Part shown: one piece after another, positions 11,918 through 22,215 of the stretch
Position numbering within the stretch: the stretch's first letter is position 1
Layout: the number at the start of each line of letters is the position of its first letter
Assembly: GCA_012845835.1 (NCBI GenBank)
Contig: JABAKD010000026.1
Location: 13,218,111 to 13,282,110 of the forward strand
DNA from: Undaria pinnatifida
Lineage: Eukaryota; Sar; Phaeophyceae; Laminariales; Alariaceae
DNA: 64,000 nt
Direction: 5' to 3'
Position numbers and translations under genes: made by a program
The notes under the pieces: model-generated
Told to the model about the DNA's origin: nothing
Databases searched by the model: none
What the model saw: only the letters and a program-made list of their open reading frames with translations

Positions 11918-12480
11918 CCTCTAACTTACTTTCTCGTCTCAAAATCAATCCCAAGTGAGCCGTAGCATTCAAGTACTCAAGAATCGCCCTAGCAGCCTTC
12001 ACGTGTACTTCCTTAGGATCGTGCGAGAACCGCGCAATCGCTCGCACTGCGTCGGAGATGTTTGGTCTCGTCTGATTCGCAATCCACATCAGACTCCCCA
12101 CAATTTCGCGGAAATTGGCGTCCACCGCCGGCTCCTCATCACTCACGTGCCTCAGGTCCAACGACGGTGAAGGGATTGGGCTGGTCTTAGTGATACCGAA
12201 ACGGTTGACAACGGTTCTGATAAACTGAGTCTGCGAAATCTCCAGGGTTCCCTTCTTACGATCCCTCTAGTATTCGCTACCCATGTACCACGTAGCCTCG
12301 CCTTGATGTTTGGTCAGAAGTCTCTTGTTGAGGTCAGCCACTATCGCATCAGTTACCTCTTTGGCTATTGCGATCTTAATGTCGTCCACGTGGACCACCA
12401 GCATCGCTACAACCGCGTCATTCGACATCAATCGAAACACCCACGGGTCTACCAGGCACCGCTCAAATCCACACTCTACC
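11910..12480 (-). pseudogene. Copia reverse transcriptase
   Basis: The N-terminal part shows CLVDPWVFRL then AMLVVHVDDIKIA, the catalytic V-D-D of Copia RTs (usual Y-V-D-D). The C-terminal part shows FREIVGSLMWIANQTRPNIS and AARAILEYLNATAHLGL, matching the family Y-R-x-x-V-G-S-L-x-Y-L and L-R-Y-L blocks. Part of a broken element. Confidence 0.9.
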
Positions 12481-13325
12481 GGGGTTGACGAGGCGTCGCC
12501 CAGAGATTCACCGTCAGAGGTTGAAGTGTCGCTCAGGGCTCCACTGTTCGTGGTTGACACGTCACTCCCAGCCTGAGGGGAAGAATCGCTGTTGGACGAT
12601 TCGCTGCTGGCCGTTGATTTATCGTTCGGCTCTACATCTTTGGCTTGAAAATCGCCACTAGCTTGCGTCATCGGAGGCACCACACGAAGGTGGTGAGGAA
12701 TTCCCATCCTCAATATCGGCAGTGGATTCGTCGGATGGGAGATAAAACCCTCCGTCCCTTCCGGCTCTGACGTGTCCTCTATTCCCTGCGTCCTTCTATG
12801 GTCCGGAATCTCGGGCAGCTGAGGCGACGGTGCTTCCACATCAAGCACCGCCTCCCACGTCACGTCTCGAGTCGCCACGACTTTGTTCGCCCACGTGAGC
12901 CCCCGCAAAGAGTCACTTGGGTGGTCAATGCTCGGCCCGAGGTAAAAGCAGCTCTCGGCCCGGGGTGACGACTTGGACGGGCGGTTCCACCGGCAGTACG
13001 CTGGGCGAAGAAACGGGTGTGGTGATGTAGAAGCGGCAGTACCATGCCACATCTCATGCGGAGACTTGTTATTGGGGTTGGCAGTGATTGCGGTGTGGTT
13101 CAGGGTGTCACAAGACCAATGCACCGCTGCCGCCCACAGGGGCTCGGTTGGCGGTAGTTGAACGAGCGGGAATATGATAGGAGCCTGGATGCACGCACCA
13201 AGTGCTGTGTTGTGAATGATGCCTAGCGCTCTCTCTCTCCAGCAACATCCTGTTTTGGCCTGTTAGTGTTCAAAAAATTCTTCTACGTGCTTGATGCAAT
13301 AGCACACCTCTCCAAACTCCCCACC

Positions 13326-13556
13326 TTAGAATTCCCCCCCGTTGTCAGACCTTAAAATCTCAACCTTCGAAGGGACACAGTCGGCGCGCACATCAGCCAA
13401 ACACTTCCTAAACGCATCTGCTGCTTCCGAATCATTCTTCAGAAAGTATACCCACTCGTAGCGAGAGAAATCACCCTTCACTAGCATGATATACCTCCTA
13501 CCTAACAGGGAAGGGGTTCTCTTAGGGCCACTCAGGTCAACGAAGACCCTTCCCAA
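13326..13556 (-). pseudogene. Copia integrase core
   Basis: The translation has VFVDLSGPKRTPSLLGRRYI, then FSRYEWVYFLK and VEILRSDNGGEF. These are the D-x-x-G-P and S-D-N-G-G-E-F catalytic blocks of Copia integrase. Further C-terminal integrase sequence lies at 12,900-13,124 (MHWSCDTLNHTA, P-H-E-M-W, FYLGPS). It sits upstream of RT, as in Copia. Confidence 0.9.
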
Positions 13557-13664
13557 TTTCTCTGCAGCACGTTACTTAGTACTGTTGGGGATAAGCTTGC
13601 GGTAATATTCCGCGATAGAACAGCCAGTGCAGGGTCTTAGAGCTCCTAACAGTTCCACACCGAG

Positions 13665-14445
13665 TCATTTCGCAGCCTCTCTCAACAGCAGTTCGTTAGA
13701 GTGACCATGCAATAATACGTTGATGTCTACAGCAGTCTCAGCAGAAGCGGCACTACCGGGGGGAAGCACGGGAAGCGCCTGTGGAGAATCGCAATTAATT
13801 TCCGCGTGGTTCTCAGTGGAATCAGGGGTCAAGAGGGGAAACGGTACATGGCCGTTGTCTGGCTCTATTCTGTACGCGAAGTTAAAGCAACTAGATCCAT
13901 CACCCTCGAACCTCAACCTCCCATTGAAAAGAGAAATGCACAAGTCCTCCTCCTCGGTCATGAAACCTACTCCATGCTTATGCGCGGCCATCAGCGAAAA
14001 AAAATTGAACGCCAAATCCGGCACGTAACCCACATCCAACATTATAACATCCAACAATATATCAGTCACATCTCCGGGGAAGACTACAGTGAGCGCCTCA
14101 TAACCCACAACGTCAATCAGGTGGTTGTCACCGATCCTAACCTTGCCCTTGCACGGTCGTAAATCAATCAACTGGTCAGCTGAATGGGTCATGTGGAATG
14201 AGGCGCCACTGTCTGCTATCCATTTCTCTGCGAAACTCCCCGTCAAGCTATCCCTACGTTCCACAGCACACGGCTCTTCATTACCACCAAGCATAGCACT
14301 CGCAGGACAGTGCACAGTCTCACCGCTGTTGTTCTGTCCCTGTGCATGCCCGTCAGGCGTCCTCTCCGACGCCGAGGTAACTCGAGCCTTGCACTGGTAC
14401 CACATTTGCCCGGGTTCCAAGCAACGGATACGTAGGCCCTTTACC
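13665..14445 (-). pseudogene. Copia aspartic protease and flanking gag-pol region
   Basis: Contains EKWIADSGASFHMTHSADQL, the W-x-x-D-S-G-A-S-x-H-M-T signature of Copia proteases, and GKVRIGDNHLIDVVGYE, the usual following block. Later sequence leads toward the GAG-pre-integrase region. Confidence 0.9.
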
Positions 14446-15036
14446 TTATCGTGCTCTGTTTGAGGCATTGTTTGCTTGTGGGTGGGAGGATTTGTTGCTA
14501 CCTTCGCTACCTTCGCTAGTTCCTGCATTTACCGATTCATTGTTCCGCGACCTACCATTGTTACGGTTGGATCCACGACCACCACCACGGCTACCCCCAC
14601 GACCACACCCGCGTCCACCTCGGGCGACTCCACTCGAAAACAGTGCTTGTTCTGCGTTCTTCCCCTTTGATACGGAAAGTCTCAGGTACCTCTGTCGGAC
14701 TATATTCTCGATCTCTGCTCGCGTCATTTCATCTCGATATAGAAGCGTGCGTTGTTCAGTTTCGCAGTCATCCGTCAAAAACCTTAATAATTTTCGGTTT
14801 ACGTCGCCCTCCGATTTCGGACCACCAAGCGAAGCAAGAGTACTAGCAATCTTGTCTACACGGCTAAAGAAACTCATGGGCTCTCCTCACTTTTCCATCT
14901 TTACAGCGTCAAAGGCATCCGACCATTTGACCTACGCAGCAATTGATCTCGGCAAAAACCATACGCAAAGCATTTTCCAAGCACCGCGCGGAGACTCCTT
15001 TGCAAACACTCCATCGAGCAGGTCAGTGTCTGTCAT
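14446..15036 (-). pseudogene. Copia gag region
   Basis: Read from the right, a start at about 15,036 gives MTDTDLLDGVFAKESPRG. Further on come MSFFSRVDKIAST, LLRFLTDDCETEQRT, and a Gly/Arg/Asn-rich tail (GRGGSRGGGRGSNRNNGRSR). This resembles Copia gag: a helical capsid part, then a basic RNA-binding tail. It is upstream of the protease. Confidence 0.7.
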
Positions 15037-15203
15037 GGTTTTTGCCGAGTAGAGACCCACGCGACTCGTGCGCTTCTGACGTGGGCATGCGTTAAACCTT
15101 GAGAGACAAAATACTGGGTCTCCTTCGTGGTATCACCTACAGCCACCTCAGTGTCTATGAGTAGAGAACCCAAGCATGCACTAATTGATACAAACGCCTC
15201 AAA

Positions 15204-15215
15204 GCTCTGACTCCA
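15204..15215 (-). promoter_or_regulatory. Candidate primer-binding site of the Copia element
   Basis: On the minus strand this reads TGGAGTCAGAGC. Copia elements often have TGGTATCAGAGC, complementary to the 3' end of initiator tRNA-Met. It lies between the presumed LTR and gag, as expected. Two bases differ from the common form, so the call is tentative. Confidence 0.45.
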
Positions 15216-15433
15216 TGTACTGGAAAATTCTCCGGCTTACCGCAGAATTTGGGGACTGCCTGCTTATTACTACTAAATTATCGCGGGCCAAGATTCACAC
15301 TGTCTACGAACTCCTCGACTACTACTAGCCTCGCCTACGCGTACAACACCAGAGGCTGGCAAATTCTCACCGGTTCGGACTCCATCTTGGTGTTCGTTGT
15401 TAGGGCTGGAATGGCCCTCTCCTCGGGCACGGT

Positions 15434-15775
15434 CGTTGGCGAACCGATCAGATATCGGTGGTGCGGAACTCTCACCCCACAGCACAGAACAGCAGACTTG
15501 GTGTGAGCAGATACGAAGGTTACCGTATTTCGCGAACCGACCAGATATCGGTGGTGCGGAGCTCTCACACCAGAGCACAGAACAGCAGGCTTGGTGTGAG
15601 CAGAGACGAAGATTACCTTATCTCGCGAACCGACCAGATATCGGCGGCGCAGAACTCTCACACCAGAGCACAGAACAGCAGGCTTGGTGTGATCAGAGAC
15701 GAAGGTGATCTTATTTCGCGAACCGACCAGATATTGGTGGGGCGGAACTCTCACACTACAGCACAGGTCAGCAGG
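15434..15775 (+). repeat. 93-bp tandem repeat, right block
   Basis: Three full units and a partial one. The word AGCAGAGACG or its variants starts at 15,506, 15,599 and 15,692, so the period is exactly 93 bp. Unit sequence and orientation are the same as in the left block at 10,595-10,968. The simplest reading is one array split by the Copia element between them. Confidence 0.9.
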
Positions 15776-16220
15776 AGCAGAGGCCAGAATATTCCACTTC
15801 CGCGTGATTCGGAAAAGCATTGATCGCGCAGACGGCTCAAACCAGAACGACTGTCCACCCGTGCAGTACAGCATATACCCCGCAGAAGCAGAAGGCCCAC
15901 ACTTGGAGTACATGCAAAGGTCAGAGCAGACAGAGGGGCTGCGAAGGCAACGAGAAGTAGAGCCGCCAGTACAGCAGCCATAAGTCAACAAACTTGTACC
16001 AGTCGACGCGCGGGAGAGTGGCGGGCCAGCACGCTCACGGCATTCCCTACGGGGAGACGTGCAAACGAAAAGGCACAGCACGCATGGTACAGCAATGGCA
16101 CGTTGAAAGAGACATAATTGGACAAGAAGGTCTCGACTCACAAGAAAGAGAAGGACTGATGTGCACAAGCCAGCGAACACTTGCACAGCCATGATACGAT
16201 AGAAGCAAGGAGTCGTGGGA
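15776..16220 (+). other. Linker between tandem repeat and RT in element A
   Basis: No domain recognised. Frames are Gln/Arg/His-rich with short open stretches. Position between the repeat block and the RT suggests a linker of the DIRS-like polyprotein. Confidence 0.4.
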
Positions 16221-17600
16221 GACGTCGCTCGACTGATAGGAGGATCCTTGATAGCACCGCCGATAGATCCTGTACACATACAGCGATACTTCGGAGATAA
16301 AAAAGCTTCGGGGCAGTGGACGAGCTGGTCACGATAGTCACAGGGCGTGCCGGTGAACGCAGTAGCGTCCAGAGCAGATCTCGAGCGCGCGTTACAGTAC
16401 AGAAACCACAGCGCAGTGTCACCGAGCACTTAACTTGCCGGAAATCTGGAAAACAATCGGGGAAGGCGTCAGGCGCCAAAAATGCTTAGTGATACAGAAA
16501 CCAGCTACGCACAAAATCCCCAACTGAGTCGTTTTACGGTAGAAACCCCAGCTATTTTTTTTAACGAAATCGCCGGTTTTGAAACCAACTCCCGGCCGTA
16601 TCTCATGAAATACGGTGCCCCTTGCTCCCTCACGTCATCTTTCGACCGTCTTTTGCGGACAGGAAAATATGCGAAGATTGTATTTTTCGTGGCTTCCTTC
16701 CTCGCGTCGGGCAGCCATGAACGTTCGTTAGAATAACGCTGGTTTTGGGAGAGGGCTATTGTAGAATCAGTCAACCTCAGAGTCTCTCCGCTGGCGGCTG
16801 TCGTGACACACCATGTTCGGATAATGAATGTTCTTTCGTTCGATGTAGCATAGAGAAGAAAGGGGGTGTAAACGTGGATACTGATCCAGATACCGTCCCC
16901 CAATGCCTGTGCACCGAAACGCTGCTCAAGTTCCTAGACGAACTCGTGACCTTGAGAAAGAAATTCCGGGAAAAGAGGGTACCGATGTGCACGGCCGATG
17001 TGTCAGACACTGTTTGGAACGTGCGAGTAGACCCGGACAAAGCCCACAATTTTTGCTACACTGTACGATACCTGGTACTAATAGTAATTGGTTTTCGTTT
17101 GACGTTCGGATGGTCGGGATCACTGGGGCTCTGGGGCGTCATGTCGGCGGCGGCCGCACACGCGCACTGCAACACCACGATTGATTCAGCTCAGTTGTTA
17201 GACGAAGAAAGATAAATGATGGCTCACGTAAAGGTGGTGGAGCGTTGGGAAGACGGAAAACCAACACCAATACCGCCGGATGCAAAAGTAACAGAATTCA
17301 CAGTGGGGGGGGGGGAGTTCGACCCGTTCTTCACAGCCGTGTACGCAGACGACTACGTACAAATCAGGGTACATCACTCTGACGACGATACTACAGCCTT
17401 AATCGCGTTAGCGTCTCTAGGTTTGAATCACGTGCGTTTGTTTGGCCCGGGGGAGGTGGGAGTAACGCCCATTCTAGCACCCAGAAAAAACACGGACTGA
17501 GGCACCACGATAGACGCGCTAGGCTTCACTATCAGCTCCCACACCGTGAGATTTTCAGTTCCGCGCGAAAAAATTGAAGCGATTCAGAGATTGCTGTTCG
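16221..17600 (+). pseudogene. Reverse transcriptase of DIRS-like element A
   Basis: The N-terminal region has GGSLIAPPIDPVHIQRYFGD and LQYRNHSAVS, which line up with GGELLAPHIDVERVKKFFGE and LAYGNHSSAK in element B. Central region: VPMCTADVSDTVWNVRVDPD and FRLTFGWSGSLGLWGVMSAA. Catalytic region: AVYADDYVQIRV with the A-D-D signature. DIRS-like RTs typically show this D-V-x-x-A-F-R and F-G-W-x-x-S-P-x-x-W/F-G block. A MITE interrupts the region. Part of a broken element. Confidence 0.85.
16527..16771 (+). mobile_element. MITE copy 3, inside the DIRS-like RT region
   Basis: Begins AGTCGTTTTACGGTAG and ends GAGGGCTATTGTAGAATCAG, the imperfect inverted ends of the family. Internal words ACGAAATCGCCGGTTTTGAA and CGTTCGTTAGAATAACGCTG are shared with the other copies. 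Flanks CAACTG (left) and CAACCT (right) may be a decayed target duplication. It lies between two blocks of the surrounding RT region, so it inserted after that element. Confidence 0.8.
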
Positions 17601-17759
17601 AGCAATGAACTTAAAGCAGGAGGGAAGCAACGACGGGGGACGTGCTTAGCACGGCCGGCAAGTTGTGGAGCCTCACGTACGTAGTACGGGGTGGCAAGTA
17701 TTTCGTGTGGAGGTTGCTGCGGCTGACCGGGCAGCACAGCTCAGGAGGTAGCAAAAACC

Positions 17760-18440
17760 GGATCTGCACAGTAGGACTTGGTAGAGAGTTTCACGGTGAC
17801 CTTCTCTTCTGAAAGCGGGCTATCGATCACGAACTGCTACACGAAGGCGAGGTGCTTAGCGCTCCCTGCCACACGGCGATACAACGACCGGCAAAAATAT
17901 ACTCACTGTCTGAAGCCAGTTTCGAGGCAGTGGGCGGTTTTTGCGTCGAGAAGGAGGTATTTTGGAGATACGACTTGCCGAAAGAACTGACCGCGGAGCT
18001 AAAGAGAAAAGCCGATTGACGAGAGACCTGTACCATCAAGATCAACATGTTAGGGTTATTGGGCATGGTCGTGACCGCGTGGATCATGCTTGGATGAGTA
18101 GGCGACAGGGCGGACTCAAAGGGGGGTCCGATTCTAATGGCGGTAACAACACGTCAGCAGTATCTTGGATCTCTCGATGCGGGGGGGGCGAAGGACAAAC
18201 GAGCATGCTTACTCATGGAATGCTCGGGCGTCTTGAAAAAAAGGGGGGGCTAGAATCATACTGCAAAACACATTCCCGGCGTACGGAACACTCTAGCTGA
18301 TCGAGATGGTATCTCACGTTGGCCTCGTGTGATCCTGGCGGACAAGGTCAGAGAGCTCATCAGCTCTGACGACTGGTCGGAACAAGAAGTGGTAAGGGGA
18401 TTTTCGATACATTACTGCAGACAAAGAATATTCTCAGCAG
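17760..18440 (+). pseudogene. RNase H-like region of DIRS-like element A
   Basis: Frames contain SEASFEAVGGFCVEKEVFWR, INMLGLLGMVVTAW, NNTSAVSWISRCGG and HIPGVRNTLAD. The same order of blocks appears in element B (SDASFEAVRGLCLETGVYWR, SINVLELLG, SSSAVQWVKNC, HVRGVENGLADGI). The N/D-x-S-x-A and G-x-x-N-x-L-A-D blocks are typical of the RNase H that follows RT in DIRS-like elements. Confidence 0.8.
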
Positions 18441-18769
18441 CAGGCATGGCCCGTCTGATTGCCTGTGGGACATGATGAGCGGCGCACAACCCGGCTGACT
18501 CGTGTGCGTAAAGGGGTATGCCCCTCAATCAACGTACGGCATGCACGTTTACTGTGTCCACGCTGCTCGCTTTTACTGTGTCTACTGTTTGCACACGCCC
18601 CTGCAGGAACAGGGGACAACAAGGGCGGACACACGGACGAGGTAGCGCGATTAGTTGAAACGCCGCGCTCGGTTCAGTCGGGGAGAGCACGCAGAAAAAC
18701 TCCCCGGCGAAGTGGAATGCCTGGGTAAAAGAGAGACAAGGGCAGGGTGAAGAACCGTGGACGCACACG

Positions 18770-19640
18770 CTTGCTGATCCCAAGGAAGTGTTGTCGGATC
18801 TGCTCGGGTTTATGGTGTCTCGCTGTTTCGGCAGGACTGTTAGAGGATATTTAGCCGCAATCAACTTCTTCCGAAAAAAACGTTCGCAGGATGGGAGTTA
18901 CCGATGACCCGACGCATGATGGCCGCTGTGGGAAAGGGGATAGACCGGGCGCACGGCATGTCTAAGAAGAACGCACAGGCTAAAGTACCGCTGTCGTGGT
19001 CACTGTAATCACAAGGCGGACAGGTACTCGTGAGTATGGAAGATGGTGGACATGTCATGTGGTTGGCACTCGCGGTGTCATACGTTCTGTTGTGGAGAGC
19101 GTCAGCGCTGTGGGCATACCCGAACGGCAAAATTCACCCAGAAATTGTTTGACGCGAGAGTACCTAACGTTTTCACGCGGACGAGTACAGACAGTTCGAG
19201 TTCGGGAACAGATCGACCGCCCCGGCAGTGCAGATCAGACTTGTGGCGTCGAAGTGCGATCAAAAAAGAGCAGGGTGCACGATTACGCGTACGCGGTTGT
19301 CGAACGAAAGAGATATTACAGGGGGGGGGGGGGGTGTCGACAGGGGCCTTCGACGTTCTTCTGCTGGAATTTCTCGACGTGCATCCCCAGCTGCCACGGG
19401 GGGCGTCGCTGACAGTCCGGGCCATGTCGCGCAGTTGAAGAGTTGTCTCTAGGACAGAAGCGGTGACTGCGTTGTGGTTGATGGTAGGATACAGCGGTGG
19501 AGACCCCATGCAGTTTGCGCTGCACCCGGAAGAATCGGGGGGGGGGGGGGGCCCCAGTTAGCGGCGCAAGGTACTTCGAAGTTGCAAATTCAGCGCGCAG
19601 GAAGATGGAAGTCTAGGGCTTTTATGACATACGTAAGGAG
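18770..19640 (+). pseudogene. Tyrosine recombinase of DIRS-like element A
   Basis: The N-terminal helical part shows FGRTVRGYLAAINFFRKK and AVGKGIDRAHGMSKKNAQ. The C-terminal part carries the recombinase box around 19,515-19,610, with LQIQRAGRWKSRAFMTYV at the end, preceded by a block resembling L-H-S-x-R-I-G-G-A-T. These are the C-terminal H-x-x-R and G-R-W signatures of DIRS tyrosine recombinases, which integrate circular DNA in live relatives. It is the last domain of the element. Confidence 0.8.
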
Positions 19641-19885
19641 AAGGGGCTGAAGTCGTCCCTGCAGCCCTCGCACGAACACAGCAGCAGCAGTAGTTTTTAG
19701 AAGTACGGATAGTTCATGCCGCCTTATGGCGTGAGAGGTAGATATCCCCTCAGAAAAATGGATCGGGGCTATCAGAGTCCGGGTTGGCCTGATTTTTAAA
19801 ACGTTTGAGGGGTTTCATTAGACGTAGGTGCGGAGTTTGAGGTGCCACTGTCACGCGGCCGGGGACCGCTCGTGACATACACTCG

Positions 19886-20135
19886 AGTCGTTACGGTAGC
19901 CCCCCCAACTTTTCTGTAACAAAACCGCCGGTTTCAAAACCCGCCATCGGTCGTATCATCTCCTGAAATACCGTGTCCTTCGACACCCCGACGTCGTCGA
20001 TCGTTAGACCTTTGCACACAAGAAATTGTATGGATACTTTTTTTTGTTAATAGCATCCTTTCTTGGGTCGAGCAGCCATGAAACGTTCGTTAGACAAAAT
20101 CGCTTGCGTTGGGGGGAGCTATCGTAGAATCAATC
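19886..20135 (+). mobile_element. MITE copy 4
   Basis: Begins AGTCGTTACGGTAGCCCCCC and ends GGGGGGAGCTATCGTAGAAT plus a few bases, the inverted ends of the family. Internal words ACACCCCGACGTCGTCGATC and GAAACGTTCGTTAGACAAAA match the copies at 2.1 and 35.6 kb. No clear target duplication. It lies just beyond the DIRS-like element, whose right end may be here. Confidence 0.8.
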
Positions 20136-20319
20136 CCTTGATTTTTTTTGATATTTTGCAAAACAGGGAAAAGGTCTGCACGTGACGTATTAATCCACAA
20201 TGTTTGAGCAATAGCAAATGTCTCCATCACATGGTTCATTTGCAGGCTCAATGCCCATTATTATTAACAAAATAAAATACGAGCATCGATTGGGTTTTGA
20301 CTCACTCACGAAAACCTAC
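20136..20319. other. No gene recognised
   Basis: AT-rich spacer between MITE copy 4 and a fragment of repeat R2. Confidence 0.4.
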
Positions 20320-20420
20320 TTAAAACGGGCGACCGGTGTATTACGCAGCTTGCAAAGATGAGTATCGCCCCTAAATTTGTCGAATTCCCAAATGATTCAC
20401 AGCTGACCATTCATTGTAAA
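20320..20420 (-). repeat. Diverged R2 core fragment
   Basis: Contains GTGTATTACGC, CAGCTTGCAAAGATGAGT and TTCACAGCTGA. These match in order the R2 core words (reverse orientation) TAATACGCGCGATCGGAG, AGCTTGCAAAGATGAGTTTC and CTCACAGCTGGAG. Both ends are lost. Confidence 0.55.
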
Positions 20421-20437
20421 AAATTGATACTACTACT

Positions 20438-20615
<178 letters not shown>

Positions 20616-20618
<3 letters not shown>

Positions 20619-20965
20619 CACATTAAACCATTCTTTCTATCCGATTCATCCCGGAGAGACACGAATCATGTGCCAAAGACGACTGTGAAATAGAGTAAAC
20701 CAAACAGTTGCAACATTAAGGTAAAGCAAGTGAAATGCTAGCGTACCGGGTACGAGAGAACACAACAAAACAATCCAGACCCCAAAGACGAGAGAAAAGA
20801 AACTAAAAAATAAGAGAAAAAAGTAGACAAAGCAAGACAAATGACAGGTCTTCTGAAGAACGTGATGCAAGAAGATCGGAAAGGAAAGGCTGCAATTGCC
20901 AGAAGAACACCATACATAATAATCAGACGTGCTGAAGAGGAACAACAGAACCTGTTGTTGCACGG
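20616..20965 (-). repeat. Dispersed repeat R4 copy
   Basis: Words in order: CATCACATTAAACCATTCTT, GTAAACCAAACAGTTGCAA, AAGCAAGTGAAATGCTAGCG, CGAGAGAACACAACAAAACA, TCTTCTGAAGAACGTGATGC and GGCTGCAATTGCCAG. All appear in the same order at 54,975-55,400. In the orientation used for R4 this copy is reversed. Purine-rich middle, no coding capacity. Confidence 0.75.
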
Positions 20966-21514
20966 GCAAACCAACACGAAGAAGATAACTAACTGCGGTT
21001 GCACGGACAACACAACACGGAGAAGATAACAGCCTGGTGCTTGACGGACAAACACAACACGAAGATGAGGGAGAAGATACCCGCATAAGGCCGGTGGAGA
21101 GGGAAATAAGGGAGAGCAAACAAAAAAAAGAAAAAAGAAAAAAAAATGAAAGGATGACGACAGCAAGTCATTACTGCCGCTTTCGCGCTTCCCCCCATTG
21201 AACTCAACGAAAACAAACAAAGCAGAAACTACCAATCGCTGTTGAGGGTTCAGGGCTATTATACCACACGCTCAACTTTGTTGTTGTGCAATGTGTAAAC
21301 ATGATTTTTATGTGCGCGTGTCGTATTCGCTCTTTCTCCCCCACGACATGTTTTTCATATTTTGTGGAGCGGTAATGCTTCCCTCTTTTTTTTCCACTTG
21401 TTTTTTCCTGTTATGTTTCTGTTCTTATTATTATTGCATTTGCCATCTGACAATGTTATCTTTTTTTCAGGTTATTTTGCCGCAAATATAGCCTGGCGTT
21501 CCTTTGCCCGCCTG
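20966..21514. other. No gene recognised
   Basis: Purine-rich to about 21,150, then T-rich. Open frames give Phe/Ser/Leu-rich translations only. A pyrimidine tract followed by CAG at 21,460-21,471 could serve as a splice acceptor, but no exon can be supported. Confidence 0.35.
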
Positions 21515-21730
21515 CGAAAACATTGCGGTTGGCATGGCATTGCCAAATCTGCAAACCACCCAGGCTTGACGACGTGCTGCATTTGCAATTATTTAGTACG
21601 TGTGCGTGGTCTTCACTGATATTTCCACCCGTCCACATCCAGCACACAACCACTTTCCGTGCCGGTGCCTCCTACGACTGTACGGAGACAAAGCTATGTG
21701 GCCACACATTACATACTACATACCAGCTAT
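21515..21730 (+). repeat. Diverged R3-like segment
   Basis: Begins with CATTGCGGTTGGCATGGCAT, close to the R3 start, and contains ATTTCCACCCGTCCACATCC and AGCACACAACCACTTTCCGT, close to the reverse of the R3 end. The two halves are in opposite orientation, so this may be a rearranged or fold-back copy. Confidence 0.45.
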
Positions 21731-21817
21731 ATTATGACAGAGTTACACGTTGCGTTTTTCCCCTTTCCCTTCCAATACCGTTTGACCCTTTCTTTGTCCC
21801 TTTTTGTTATAAGGCTT

Positions 21818-21890
21818 AGTTTGGGTAACCTATAGGTTAACCTTTTTCAAGTGGTCAAACGGACTAATACCCCAATAACTCCTTAACAAA
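21818..21890 (+). repeat. Short repeat resembling an LTR end plus primer-binding site
   Basis: Contains GGTTAACC, CAAGTGGTCAAACGGACTAA, then CCTTAACAAATGGCGTCGTC. The last part resembles the junction of LTR and primer-binding site in the Gypsy element at 33.7 kb (minus strand CTTACAAATGGCGCCGTCGG). A second copy lies at 23,926-23,995, and the right half recurs at 23,664-23,715. May be LTR edges of a related Gypsy family. Confidence 0.45.
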
Positions 21891-22215
21891 TGGCGTCGTC
21901 GGCAGAGAAAAAAGAAAAAAAAGGAAAACACCGACCCAAAACCAAACCAAGGTTCTCAGAACACCGCAAACAACCCAAAGACAAAGACTTGAACCTCATG
22001 ACCCCAAACAATGAAGAACTATCGAGGAGCGGTGGCGGCTTGAAAGTCAACTGGCCACGGCCGCGCCTCGAGATTCGTCTACGTTACGTTGGATTCCCCG
22101 AAGACACGCACTGGTGATGTGAACTTGCAAGCACCAACAGCCTCGTACGGCTACCGTCGAGGTCATGTAGCGCGCCGGGGGAAGAGGAAGTTTGATCGGT
22201 CCCGGGTCGGTGGTT
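21891..22215 (-). mobile_element. Gypsy 3' fragment (G3)
   Basis: From about 21,950 to 22,215 the sequence parallels the stretch downstream of the chromodomain in the larger Gypsy element (25,310-25,550). Shared words include GAGGAGCGGTGGCGGCTTGA-type sequence, CGTCTACGTTACGTTGGATT and TTTGATCGGTCCCGGGTCG. Non-coding terminal part of a minus-strand copy, broken and truncated. Confidence 0.7.

Larger units (their letters stand above)
10969..15433 (-). mobile_element. Ty1/Copia retroelement inserted in the 93-bp array
   Basis: Minus-strand parts in element order: gag (about 14,446-15,036), protease (13,665-14,445), integrase (13,326-13,556 and on), RT (11,910-12,480) and RNase H (11,606-11,917). 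Integrase before RT is the Copia order. A primer-binding-site candidate TGGAGTCAGAGC lies at 15,204-15,215, which would leave a 5' LTR of roughly 200 bp to its right. I could not match two LTRs to each other. The ends are set only by where the 93-bp units stop and restart. Broken in several places (about five to ten). It is younger than the DIRS-like element it sits in. Confidence 0.85.
8784..19650 (+). mobile_element. DIRS-like tyrosine-recombinase retroelement A
   Basis: Parts in order: gag-like region (8,784-9,760), a 93-bp tandem repeat (10,595-10,968 and 15,434-15,775), RT (16,221-17,600), RNase H (17,760-18,440) and a tyrosine recombinase (18,770-19,640). RT plus RNase H plus tyrosine recombinase without an integrase is the DIRS-order layout. 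A minus-strand Copia element splits the tandem repeat and a MITE lies in the RT region. Without those two insertions the span would be about 6 kb, a usual DIRS size. The element is broken in many places (well over ten) and has no recognised terminal or internal complementary repeats. Both insertions are younger than it. Confidence 0.7.

Noticed and set aside
10595-15775. CRISPR-like array
   Set aside because: The repeated unit is 93 bp head to tail with no unique spacers, and the setting is eukaryotic.
20646-21235. Phe/Ser/Leu-rich membrane-protein-like frames on the minus strand
   Set aside because: They come from purine-rich R4 sequence, and the same composition in the 55.1-55.5 kb copy gives similar frames that do not conserve the protein sequence.
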